Positions 8,761 to 16,963 of a DNA stretch of 64,000 nucleotides are shown in pieces. The DNA lies in contig CAYFGK010000011.1 in NCBI GenBank assembly GCA_964342305.1, positions 1 to 64,000 of the forward strand, read 5' to 3'. The notes below the pieces were generated by a model. The model saw only the letters and a program-made list of their open reading frames with translations, was not told the origin of the DNA and ran no database searches. The stretch comes from DT-110 sp964342305 (GTDB lineage: Bacteria > Bacteroidota > Bacteroidia > Chitinophagales > Saprospiraceae). Numbering within the stretch: position 1 is the stretch's first letter; every line of letters begins with the position of its first letter. A program made the translations under genes and the position numbers.

Positions 8761-9210
8761 TTACTGAATGTAGGCCGAACTGATTGCGATGTGTCCCGTA
8801 ACATTACCGGGCAAGATCATGATTACCCAATCTCCTCCTTCGGGGTCGCGGAGTGATTTGGTCAGGTTTCCGATGGCTTGAGACGTTTTTCCGGCATTTC
8901 CCTTGGTCGATAAAGAGAATGTACCCTCTTTTTTACCATGTGGATCATAGAGTTCGATGACTAATCGTCCGTTTGAGATCCGCCCGTACACCTTAATTTG
9001 CATTTCGCGGGTATTTTCCGGAATATTCAGGATAACCTCATCCTTACGTGAATCATCTTCCAATTCCAGGGTTTGCTCAACTTCGACTCTGGTATCATCT
9101 CCATTAGAGTTCGAATTCCGATTGGTGTTGCTGTTTTGGTTCTGTTGGCCGAAGGCCGTTGCGGATAGCAGCAAAAAGCTGCATAGTAATAAAACAGGTG
9201 CGTTACGCAT
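8761..9210 (-). CDS. Small secreted protein of unknown function
   Basis: A 149-residue protein with a signal peptide (MRNAPVLLLCSFLLLSATAFGQ), then an Asn/Gln/Ser-rich stretch and a compact C-terminal half (about residues 60-149) rich in beta-type sequence (MQIKVYGRISNGRLVIELYD). The ATG at 9210 is chosen because the longer open frame upstream has no signal peptide and includes a 26-bp palindrome. It is the first gene of an operon with the transmembrane LuxR regulator, so it may be a ligand, co-sensor or target of it. I do not recognise the family. Confidence 0.7.
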   Translation of the reverse strand: MRNAPVLLLCSFLLLSATAFGQQNQNSNTNRNSNSNGDDTRVEVEQTLELEDDSRKDEVILNIPENTREMQIKVYGRISNGRLVIELYDPHGKKEGTFSLSTKGNAGKTSQAIGNLTKSLRDPEGGDWVIMILPGNVTGHIAISSAYIQ

Positions 9211-9280
9211 GGTGTATTGGTTTTGTGTGAAAACCCATCCCCCGGTAACCGACAAGGCCAAAAATGGCGTTTGCGGTTGG

Positions 9281-9306
9281 CCCCTTCCCTTTGCAAAGGG
9301 AAGGGG
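9281..9306. repeat. Perfect 26-bp palindrome
   Basis: CCCCTTCCCTTTG followed by its exact reverse complement, with no loop, about 70 bp upstream of the secreted-protein start. Possible operator, hairpin or repeat end; the remainder of 9211-9461 shows nothing else. Confidence 0.6.
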
Positions 9307-9461
9307 TGGAGTCCGCTGGACAGGGTATAAAATGATCCATTCGAAACCGTAGCTCCCGTTAAGTGGTACAGTCGGGTAACCTCTTTTGAGCCGGCGAACC
9401 GAATAGAAATTAATTATTCTTGACAAGCGTAATAAAGGATCCTTGGCACTTCAACCAAGCG

Positions 9462-10778
9462 TTACTTCTTTCCTATTTTATACGCTCCGTTATGTTGCTC
9501 TATCATCCATCCTTTTGCCAGCTCTAATTGCCAGCCATCCCCTTCGACTAAATCGGCTGACACCTTATTCGGTGCAGACACCGTTACTTTACTCCAATCG
9601 GATGATACCAGAGCATCGTTTTTTACGGTTAAGGTTCCCCAAAGATCAGTTACCCGCAGATCAGGGTAGATTGTTCCTAAACCTTCCAGTGGAGTCAGGT
9701 TACGGGGGTCAAATGAAATATTCATATTTTGAAATGGTAAGTCTAAGACCGGATGTTGGGTAAATTTTTTCCTTAGTTTTTCAGCTTTTTCAACACGCTT
9801 TCTCTCTCTTTCAGTTTCTTCGTTTACTATTTTTTGGTATTCGTATTCACCTGAATCAGCTATTTGATCAATCGGTTGGCTATCATCCACGGATACACCA
9901 AATGAATGGATAAAATAGTCTGACAGATTGGTACCAATGTCAATGTCCCTGTGCCAGCGTGGTTTACTTTCCGAGAGGAGATAACCATAAAAGGGTATGG
10001 TGTGATAGGCGAACGACCTCACAAAAGTAGGATTAGAAAAAAATGCATTCTTGGATCGAATCAGCTGCGATTTTACTTCCTGCTCGTTTCTTCCACTCAG
10101 CTTCAATGCGGTATACTCGGCCAGTCCCTCGTTTAGCTCCAAAGCATTTTCTGCCTTTTTTATATCGGGGCTGGATTGCCTTTTTTGCCGGAAGGCTAAA
10201 GCATTTTTGATATGCTTAGTCCTGCGTTCAGGCTCGGTGGCCAGTACGGCTTCTTCTAATGCCTGTAGTTCCAGTTTTAGTTGCACTCTGCCCTCATAGG
10301 TGTCCAGGTGGCCGTTGTCCATTTCCGGAATGCCCGTAAAACCAAGGTCCGGCTGGATTCGATGAAAGAGTTCATGGATAACTAAATGATTGCGGGCTAC
10401 TTTCTCCTCCGGAAGCGGCAACATGATCATTGACCACCTTTTATCGCCCCAGTTGAATGCAGTGTTGGAAATGTTGATCTCCGGCGGTAGTGTATCGGTG
10501 TACATGGCGCCAATTCGATTGAATGCTTCCTCCTGGTTATTCTCGTTAGCATAAAAAACTCTCGACTCCGGGTCCACCATAAGTAGAGCACCGTATACTT
10601 CCTTGTTCCAAAAACCACCATGGTCGATCGCCAGCAAGCTGTCCACCGCTGAAAAAGTACTCCGTATTTCTTTCTCCAATTCCGTCAGATTAGCTGTGGA
10701 ACCAGCTGGCTCCTTTGACTGGAAATTCTGGCAAGACGCAAAAAGGGACAGCAGTAACATATACAATAGTCTTTTCAT
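9462..10778 (-). CDS. Lipoprotein with HExxH metallopeptidase-like motif
   Basis: A 438-residue protein. The start at 10778 gives a short lipoprotein signal (MKRLLYMLLLSLFASC) with a lipobox cysteine at residue 16. The motif HELFH at residues 135-139 is followed by YEGRVQLKLELQALEEAV (about 161-178), where a glutamate could be the third zinc ligand, as in gluzincins. It would be an envelope zinc peptidase; substrate unknown. A long charged helix (EKIVNEETERERKRVEKAEKLRKKF region) lies near residue 340. AT-rich, like its neighbours, and flanked upstream by two hairpin repeats. Confidence 0.6.
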   Translation of the reverse strand: MKRLLYMLLLSLFASCQNFQSKEPAGSTANLTELEKEIRSTFSAVDSLLAIDHGGFWNKEVYGALLMVDPESRVFYANENNQEEAFNRIGAMYTDTLPPEINISNTAFNWGDKRWSMIMLPLPEEKVARNHLVIHELFHRIQPDLGFTGIPEMDNGHLDTYEGRVQLKLELQALEEAVLATEPERRTKHIKNALAFRQKRQSSPDIKKAENALELNEGLAEYTALKLSGRNEQEVKSQLIRSKNAFFSNPTFVRSFAYHTIPFYGYLLSESKPRWHRDIDIGTNLSDYFIHSFGVSVDDSQPIDQIADSGEYEYQKIVNEETERERKRVEKAEKLRKKFTQHPVLDLPFQNMNISFDPRNLTPLEGLGTIYPDLRVTDLWGTLTVKNDALVSSDWSKVTVSAPNKVSADLVEGDGWQLELAKGWMIEQHNGAYKIGKK

Positions 10779-10896
10779 AAGCGTTGGTATCAATCCGGGT
10801 GGTGAACAACTGCAGCAAATCTATGGTCAGCAGCCGGAACGCCCATGAAATAAGGGTCGGGAAAAGGTAGGAGAAAAGTAGGATATGGGGGGATTG

Positions 10897-10964
10897 CTTG
10901 AGAAAACTGGCTGGTCACCTCGCTTTTACAAAAGAATGATTGCGTTTTAGCCAGTTTTCTCAAG
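10897..10964. repeat. Long-loop hairpin (16-bp arms, 36-nt loop)
   Basis: Perfect arms CTTGAGAAAACTGGCT (10897-10912) and its complement (10949-10964). The left arm is preceded by GGGGGGATTG, as at 2440, and the loop contains AAAAGAATG as in the repeat at 2446-2518. It sits about 120 bp upstream of the HExxH lipoprotein. Confidence 0.8.
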
Positions 10965-11007
10965 AGGTGTGAGGGTGATACTATCAGTGTACCGTTTTCT
11001 GTAGAAA

Positions 11008-11082
11008 CTGCTTCCCAAAACCGGGCGTAGCACATTCATGCTCTAAAAAATGGCTTTTCGGCCCGGTTTTGGGAAGCGAAGT
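11008..11082. repeat. fic-flanking hairpin repeat, copy 1
   Basis: Arms of 17 bp (GCTTCCCAAAACCGGGC at 11010-11026, complement at 11061-11077) with a 34-nt loop, starting just past the stop of the Fic gene. The same 75-bp sequence recurs in the same orientation at 12110-12183, so the Fic gene is bracketed by direct repeats. Confidence 0.85.
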
Positions 11083-11105
11083 CAAAATGTACCCGTCACC
11101 AATAC

Positions 11106-12062
11106 TTACACTCGAGTGTATTGTGTAGTCCGCTTATCCCCCTTTTTCTGAACGCGATTTTGTTCGACGGCTAACTTCAAATCACGACTGGCAGTAGCGG
11201 GCGATATGTCACGAAACACCCGTAGATAATCCTGGCGTGAAAATTGATTACCCTTGAAAACCGTCAGGAAATAGGTCATACGTTCCCGTGGATCGAGTTG
11301 TTGATTCTGCACTTTCAACAGCTCTTCCAGCGAAGTATGAATGGCATCTAGCATAAACTCAATAAACCGGGTCGAATTACCCTGCTCGTCACAATATTCC
11401 AGGACATCGTAATAGGTCTGCTGCCTGTTTTTTATAACAGTCTCAAAGGGTAAAAACTCAAATACCGGATATTCCTGTAGCAGAATCAATGTTTGCCACA
11501 ATCGTCCCATTGGACCATTACCGTCCATAAAAGGGTGGATGAATTCTATTTCATAATGGACAACGGAACTCTTAATGAAAAGGTGGTCATCACTCTTTTG
11601 TACATATTGAAATAACTCCCTCATTAAGTGATCCAGGTTTTCGGCAGGAGGGGCTACGTGAGCAACCTGTTCTCCCTTAAAGATACCAACCGGTCGGGTT
11701 CTTAGCTGCCCGGGGTTCTCCATCAACCCATCCATTAAGATCCGGTGTGCTTTAAGAAAGGAGTTCAAAGAGGACGGCGAAAACGAATGAATCTGATCGT
11801 ACACCTTAATGGCGTTCACAACCTCCCGGATATCCTTTTCCGGACCAATCACCCGTTTGCGATCAATGATAGCCGTGATTTGCGCTTCGTTCAGGGTATT
11901 CCCTTCGATTTCCAGGGAAGCTTTGATTGTTTTGACCCGGTTTCGTTTCCGAAGTTCCGGAGAAGGACGGTGTAGGTGAGCGGAATTTACCTCCCCCAAT
12001 CGCTCAGCAATCGCTGTCAGCAACTTCAGAATGGCGTTTGTAATATCGTAGGGTGGCTTCAT
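11106..12062 (-). CDS. Fic domain protein, class II, with C-terminal winged helix
   Basis: A 318-residue Fic-family protein. Such enzymes transfer AMP (or other phospho-moieties) to protein hydroxyls. The N-terminal inhibitory motif S-x-x-x-E-G is at residues 49-54 (SLEIEG), which defines class II. The core motif is HPFMDGNGPMGR at 176-187: His176 and the second Arg (187) are present, but the usual first Arg is Pro184 (codon CCA, one base from CGA). That Arg normally binds ATP phosphates, so activity may be lost or altered. The last 55 residues (FSRQDYLRVFRDISPATASRDLK) form a winged-helix DNA-binding domain. Start at 12062 is adjacent to a palindromic operator-like site, consistent with autoregulation. 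Confidence 0.88.
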   Translation of the reverse strand: MKPPYDITNAILKLLTAIAERLGEVNSAHLHRPSPELRKRNRVKTIKASLEIEGNTLNEAQITAIIDRKRVIGPEKDIREVVNAIKVYDQIHSFSPSSLNSFLKAHRILMDGLMENPGQLRTRPVGIFKGEQVAHVAPPAENLDHLMRELFQYVQKSDDHLFIKSSVVHYEIEFIHPFMDGNGPMGRLWQTLILLQEYPVFEFLPFETVIKNRQQTYYDVLEYCDEQGNSTRFIEFMLDAIHTSLEELLKVQNQQLDPRERMTYFLTVFKGNQFSRQDYLRVFRDISPATASRDLKLAVEQNRVQKKGDKRTTQYTRV

Positions 12063-12084
12063 GATAGTATCATATGATAGTATC
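12063..12084. promoter_or_regulatory. Operator-like palindrome upstream of fic
   Basis: Two copies of GATAGTATC (12063-12071 and 12076-12084) overlap a perfect 12-bp core TATCATATGATA; the full 22 bp is palindromic except at two positions. It touches the start codon of the minus-strand Fic gene. Since the Fic protein ends in a winged helix, it is a good candidate autoregulatory site; this is inference. Confidence 0.5.
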
Positions 12085-12109
12085 GTGAAGATAAGGTTTC
12101 TTATGGAGT

Positions 12110-12183
12110 CTGCTTCCCAAAACCGGGCGTAGCACATTCATGCTCTAAAAATGGCTTTTCGGCCCGGTTTTGAGAAGCGAAGT
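12110..12183. repeat. fic-flanking hairpin repeat, copy 2
   Basis: Near-identical to 11008-11082 in the same orientation (one A fewer in the loop, one mismatch in the right arm). It lies 48 bp upstream of the Fic start. Read on the minus strand, both loops contain GAATG near the 3' arm. Confidence 0.85.
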
Positions 12184-12196
12184 TCGCGACACGGAA

Positions 12197-12229
12197 AAGC
12201 CCGGCTTACATAATGTGTAAGTCGGGCTT
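12197..12229 (-). terminator. Hairpin terminator, minus strand
   Basis: A 14-bp stem (AAGCCCGGCTTACA with its complement, one G-T pair) and 5-nt loop. On the minus strand it is followed by TTTTCC. It probably stops read-through from clpB before the Fic gene. Confidence 0.55.
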
Positions 12230-12395
12230 GGTAACTCATTCTGACTAAAGTTCATGAACCTTTTTTCCAGGTCATGGTAGTAGTCGATCCGGACCGGCCA
12301 GGACCATGCCCGGAATACTGAATCTTGATCCGCGGCACTAGAGGACCAACCTCCTCTTCAAGCCCGAGTTCGCTCGGGCGATCTGGTCTCTAAAA

Positions 12396-12413
12396 GGGGG
12401 AGCTTGCTCCCCC
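12396..12413 (-). terminator. clpB terminator
   Basis: A GGGGGAG/CTCCCCC stem with a 4-nt loop lies 12 bp past the clpB stop; on the minus strand it is followed by TTTT. A second small hairpin (GCCCGAG with a TTCG loop) is at 12362-12379. Confidence 0.65.
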
Positions 12414-12424
12414 GGTCTCCAGTC

Positions 12425-15049
12425 TTATTCAGCCTCCACCTCGAAGGGCTCCTTCGAAAAGGTCAATCCCTTCGGATCGGTGTGGATGTAGATCGTATCT
12501 CCGGCACCGTACTCATTACTGAGCACCAGCTTGGACAGCTCGTTCACCACTTCGCGCTGCAGCACCCGCTTCATGGGGCGCGCACCAAATTGCGGATCGT
12601 ACCCGAGACCGGTCAGGAAATCCTTGGCCGGATCACTGATCTCGATGGCAATACCTTGCTTGCCGAGCATTTTGCGCACCTTGATTAGCAGCAAATCCAA
12701 GATCTGGTGGATCTCGGAGCGGGTCAACGGCAAGAACATGATCTGCTCGTCGATCCGGTTGAGGAACTCCGGACGCAGGTTTTCCTTCAGATGCTCGAAT
12801 ACTTCCTGCTTGGTCGTTTCCAGGATCTCGGTGCGGTGCTTATCCCCCAGGGCGTCGAGGTCTTCGAAGTTTTCCAGGATCGTCTCGGCCCCCATGTTGG
12901 AGGTCATGATGATGATGGTATTCTTGAAGTTTGCTTCCCGTCCTTTATTATCAGTCAGGCGGCCATCGTCGAGTACCTGCAACAGGATGTTGAAGGTATC
13001 GGGGTGGGCCTTCTCGATCTCGTCGAGCAGGATGATGCTGTAGGGCCGACGGCGCACGGCTTCGGTCAACTGACCACCTTCGTCGTAACCCACGTATCCC
13101 GGAGGCGCACCCACCAGGCGGCTAACCGCGTGGCGTTCCTGATACTCACTCATATCGATGCGGGTCATGGCCTTTTCATCATCGAAAAGTACTTCGGCAA
13201 TGGTACGGGCCAGCTCCGTCTTACCGACACCGGTCGGTCCCAGGAAGATGAACGAGCCGATGGGCCGATCCTGGTCCTGTAGTCCGGCACGGCTGCGACG
13301 GATGGCATCAGATACGGCGCGTACCGCTTCGTGCTGGCCGATCAGCTGCTTACCGATCTCGTCTTCCAGGGTCAGCAGTTTTTCCCGTTCGCTTTGGGTC
13401 ATCTTCTCGACGGGGATACCCGTCCAGCGGCTGACTACCTGAGCGATATCGTCGGAGGTTACCTCGTCGTTGGTGAATCGCTTATCATCCGGCAACTTAT
13501 CGAGCTTTTCTTCAGCCGACTTTAGCATGGCTTGCTTCTCTTGCAGTTGTCCGTAGCGGATTTTGGCGACAGCCTCAAAATCACTGTTGCGTTCGGCACG
13601 TTCGGCCTGCTGCTCCAGCTCTTCGATCTCTTTTTTGATCGCCTGCACCGTATCCACAATTTCCTTCTCGTTCTTCCAGGCAGCCCGCAGGGAATCACGC
13701 TTCTCCTTCGCGTTGGCCAGTTGCTCTTTCAGGGCACCCATGGCCTTTTTATTCTCTTCCCGCTTCAGGGCCTCCCGCTCGATCTCGAGCTGCCGTACCC
13801 GACGGTCCCACTCGTCGATCTCTTCCGGTACAGAATCGAGTTCCAGGCGCAGACGGGCAGCAGCCTCGTCGATCAGGTCAATCGCCTTATCCGGCAGAGC
13901 GCGGTCGGTGATGTAGCGGTGCGATAGTTCGGCCGCCGCGATCAACGCATCGTCGAGGATCTCGATCTTATGGTATACCTCGTAGCGCTCCTGCAATCCG
14001 CGCAGGATAGAGATGGTATCTTCCACACTGGGCTCATCGATAAAGACCGTCTGGAAACGACGGACCAGTGCTTTATCCTTTTCAAAATATTTCTGGTATT
14101 CATCGCTGGTAGTCGCACCGATCGTCCGCAGCTCACCGCGCGCCAGCGCTGGTTTCAGGATGTTGGCAGCATCCATGGCACCCTGCCCGCCTCCGGCTCC
14201 GATCAGGGTGTGGATCTCATCCACGAAGAGGATCACCTCGCCGTCGGCCGCAGTCACCTCTTTGATCACGCCTTTCAGGCGCTCCTCAAATTCCCCTTTG
14301 TACTTAGCGCCGGCGATCAACGCGGCGATATCCAGGGCGTAGAGTTTTTTGGTTTTGAGGTTCTCGGGTACATCGCCTTTCACGATACGCCAGGCAATAC
14401 CCTCCACGATGGCGGTCTTACCGACCCCGGCTTCACCGATCAGGATGGGATTGTTCTTCTTCCGACGGGAGAGGATATGCAATACCCGTCGAATTTCTTC
14501 GTCCCGTCCGATGATGGGATCGAGCTTACCACTTTCCGCCCGCTCATTGAGGTTGATCGCGTATTTATTGAGGGCATTATAACTATCCTCGGCACTCTGG
14601 TCGGTGACCTTACGGCCCTTGCGCAACTCTTCGATGGCCGCTTTCAGATTCTTTTCCGTGACACCTTCTTCTTTGAGCAAGCGTCCCCCTTTATCATCGC
14701 CCTTTAAGATCCCCATCAGGATCAACTCAATCGAAATGTACTCATCACCAAAGTCGGGCAGCATTTTCTTGGCCCGGCTCAGCGATTTATTGGCATCGTT
14801 GGTGAGGTATTGCTTCTCACTACCTTCGACCCGCGGATATTCCTTGATCGATTCCTCGATCTTGCGTTTTAGGGTCGCCATGTTCACGCCCGATTTTTGA
14901 AGCAGGAAGTTGGCGACATGCTCATCGGTCTCGATGATGCCCTTTAGCAAGTGGGGCGTGTCCACCTGCTGCTGATCGACCCCGGCTGCAATCTGCTGCG
15001 CCTTCAGGATCGATTCCTGTGCTTTTATGGTAAAATTGTCGTAAGTCAT
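12425..15049 (-). CDS. clpB: ATP-dependent disaggregase ClpB
   Basis: An 874-residue Hsp100 chaperone that solubilises protein aggregates together with DnaK. Domains in order: N-terminal Clp repeats (about 1-150), first AAA+ module (Walker A GEAGVGKT at 205-212), a long coiled-coil middle domain (about 410-520) that distinguishes ClpB from ClpA/ClpC, the second AAA+ module (Walker A GPTGVGKT near 603-610) and the C-terminal D2 domain. Length is typical. It is a single-gene unit with two terminators downstream. No clear heat-shock promoter could be assigned in the upstream gap. Confidence 0.97.
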   Translation of the reverse strand: MTYDNFTIKAQESILKAQQIAAGVDQQQVDTPHLLKGIIETDEHVANFLLQKSGVNMATLKRKIEESIKEYPRVEGSEKQYLTNDANKSLSRAKKMLPDFGDEYISIELILMGILKGDDKGGRLLKEEGVTEKNLKAAIEELRKGRKVTDQSAEDSYNALNKYAINLNERAESGKLDPIIGRDEEIRRVLHILSRRKKNNPILIGEAGVGKTAIVEGIAWRIVKGDVPENLKTKKLYALDIAALIAGAKYKGEFEERLKGVIKEVTAADGEVILFVDEIHTLIGAGGGQGAMDAANILKPALARGELRTIGATTSDEYQKYFEKDKALVRRFQTVFIDEPSVEDTISILRGLQERYEVYHKIEILDDALIAAAELSHRYITDRALPDKAIDLIDEAAARLRLELDSVPEEIDEWDRRVRQLEIEREALKREENKKAMGALKEQLANAKEKRDSLRAAWKNEKEIVDTVQAIKKEIEELEQQAERAERNSDFEAVAKIRYGQLQEKQAMLKSAEEKLDKLPDDKRFTNDEVTSDDIAQVVSRWTGIPVEKMTQSEREKLLTLEDEIGKQLIGQHEAVRAVSDAIRRSRAGLQDQDRPIGSFIFLGPTGVGKTELARTIAEVLFDDEKAMTRIDMSEYQERHAVSRLVGAPPGYVGYDEGGQLTEAVRRRPYSIILLDEIEKAHPDTFNILLQVLDDGRLTDNKGREANFKNTIIIMTSNMGAETILENFEDLDALGDKHRTEILETTKQEVFEHLKENLRPEFLNRIDEQIMFLPLTRSEIHQILDLLLIKVRKMLGKQGIAIEISDPAKDFLTGLGYDPQFGARPMKRVLQREVVNELSKLVLSNEYGAGDTIYIHTDPKGLTFSKEPFEVEAE

Positions 15050-15498
15050 ATGCTGATTTCGTATTTTTTAAAGCTACTAATAACCTATCAAAATAAAGGC
15101 CAATTGATTTTTCCTGTCTTTTTGGCAGTGGCTTTCGCCAAAAAACGCCAGGGTGGCAGATAAACTACTCAGGCTCAAGTAAACAAGAAACACAAGGATA
15201 AAAAGTACAAAATCTGTGGATTGTCAGGAAGGTGAGAAGGATGGAGATCGGAAATTTTTAGACAAACCTTTTGGAAGTCGGAAGTCGGAGGTCGGAAGTC
15301 GGAGGTCGGCATGCCTTAGTCCATTCCCACTTTCGCTGAAGCTTCAGCGGCCGAAGGAGGATCAGCGGTCCTTTTCGATCCGTCAACCGTGCAGCGTTTA
15401 ACGTCTTCTGATCTAAAAAAGACGGACATTCATATAGGGTATTTTCTCCTTTAATCGTTTAGGGGTATATATAAAGCCATATCCCAAAAACACATCTC
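15050..15498. other. Gap upstream of clpB with short repeats
   Basis: A 449-bp non-coding gap between divergent genes. It carries one copy of the GGCTTTCGCC-A6 mini-hairpin (15130-15145), a short degenerate 7/8-bp array of GGAAGTC/GGAGGTC units (about 15275-15306), and a GCTGAAGCTTCAGC palindrome (15335-15348). No gene is supportable. Confidence 0.6.
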
Positions 15499-16953
15499 AT
15501 GGTCATCACAAATTGTATCCAGGGCGACCTGACTCCGTTTACGCCCACTGCCGACCGTCCCTGGGATGCCTACCGGGCCCGCCATCTGTTGCGTCGGCTT
15601 GGTTTTGGCGCAAGCCCGGAAGCCGTGCAAGCGGCCCTGCAAGTATCACCGGCACAGGTAGTGGATCAACTTATCGACGAGGCCCTTCAGAGGCCTTTGC
15701 CCCCGGAGCCGGAATGGGCCTATTGGTCACTCAGTGATTACGATAGTGATGACGCCATTCAGATGGCAGTTACGCAAAGCCGGGAATGGACCGTACGCTG
15801 GTTTCGCGATATGGCCGCCAATGGGCTAAGGGAAAAAATGGCGCTCTTCTGGCACAACCACTTCGTAACCCGGCTCGACGACTATATCTGCCCCTCGTAC
15901 CTGTATCAATACCATAAACTACTACAAGAAAAAGGACTGGGGAATTTCAAAGACTTTACCCACGCCATGGGGATTACACCGGCCATGTTGGTGTTCCTAA
16001 GTGGTGCCCAAAATACCCGCTTCAATCCCAACGAGAATTACGCCCGGGAACTGTACGAGCTCTTTACCCTCGGGCAAGATAATGGCTATACCCAAACCGA
16101 TATTGAGGAGACGGCCCGGGCCCTCACCGGCTGGGTCGCCCGCGATGAATTCTGCGCCCCCATCACCTTTGTACCCAATCTGTTCGACCCGGGTACCAAG
16201 ACGATCTTTGGCCGTACCGGCCAGTGGGGCTACGACGATGTGATCGATATCCTCTTCGAAGAACGGGCTACTGAGATCAGCCTGTTCATTTGCGGTAAGC
16301 TCTACGAGCACTTCGTACACCCCGAACAAGACGATGCCATCGTCGCCGAACTGGCCGCGACCTTCCGCACTAATAATTTTGAGATCGCTCCGGTATTCCG
16401 GCAATTATTCAAAAGTGAGCACTTTTTCGACGAGTACGTTCCCGGTACCCAGATCAAAAGTCCGATCGACAACTTCGTTGGGCTGGTGCGCGACGGAGGC
16501 TTCCCCACCGACAACCGGGAGCTTATGCTTGGCTTTATCTACTTCGCTTCCCTCCAGGACCAGCAAATATTCGATCCCACCGATGTGGCGGGATGGCCCG
16601 GCAACCGATCCTGGCTCAATACCAATACCATCACCCTGCGGTGGCAATCAATGGAGCTCTATGTGTCCTACCTCTTTGAAAGTGCACCGGAACGATTGCG
16701 TACCATTGCCAAAATGTTGAGTAATAATTCCAATGATCCAGAGGTGGTTACCAAAGCTCTGGCCGATCATTTCCTGGTCAGGGGTCTGACCAATGAGACG
16801 GACCTGATGGCCGCCGTGGATGCCTTCAAGGCGGAGGTTCCCCAGAATTATTTTGATACGGGTTCATGGAATCTGGACTGGGAAATAGCCCCCGCCCAGA
16901 TCGTACTGTTGATGCTGGAATTGATCAAGCAACCCGATTTCCAACTCCTCTAA
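15499..16953 (+). CDS. DUF1800 family protein
   Basis: A 484-residue DUF1800 protein, recognised from the N-terminal HLLRRLGFGASPEAVQAAL, the central MALFWHNHFVTR and the downstream NENYARELYELFTLG and VAGWPGNRSWLNT blocks. The biochemical role of DUF1800 is not established; it almost always accompanies a DUF1501 gene, as here (10-bp gap, same strand). No convincing signal peptide is seen at this start, so its location is unclear; it may be carried by its Tat-exported partner. The pair forms an operon. Confidence 0.85.
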   Translation: MVITNCIQGDLTPFTPTADRPWDAYRARHLLRRLGFGASPEAVQAALQVSPAQVVDQLIDEALQRPLPPEPEWAYWSLSDYDSDDAIQMAVTQSREWTVRWFRDMAANGLREKMALFWHNHFVTRLDDYICPSYLYQYHKLLQEKGLGNFKDFTHAMGITPAMLVFLSGAQNTRFNPNENYARELYELFTLGQDNGYTQTDIEETARALTGWVARDEFCAPITFVPNLFDPGTKTIFGRTGQWGYDDVIDILFEERATEISLFICGKLYEHFVHPEQDDAIVAELAATFRTNNFEIAPVFRQLFKSEHFFDEYVPGTQIKSPIDNFVGLVRDGGFPTDNRELMLGFIYFASLQDQQIFDPTDVAGWPGNRSWLNTNTITLRWQSMELYVSYLFESAPERLRTIAKMLSNNSNDPEVVTKALADHFLVRGLTNETDLMAAVDAFKAEVPQNYFDTGSWNLDWEIAPAQIVLLMLELIKQPDFQLL

Positions 16954-16963
16954 TCCCAAAACC

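Noticed and set aside
10897..12183. Integron attC sites
   Set aside because: The hairpins lack the conserved attC core sites, and no integron integrase is present.
12251..12391. A start-less minus-strand frame ending GRSGSTTTMTWKKGS between clpB and fic
   Set aside because: It might be a gene relic, but no start, domain or homologue could be named, and it spans a terminator hairpin.
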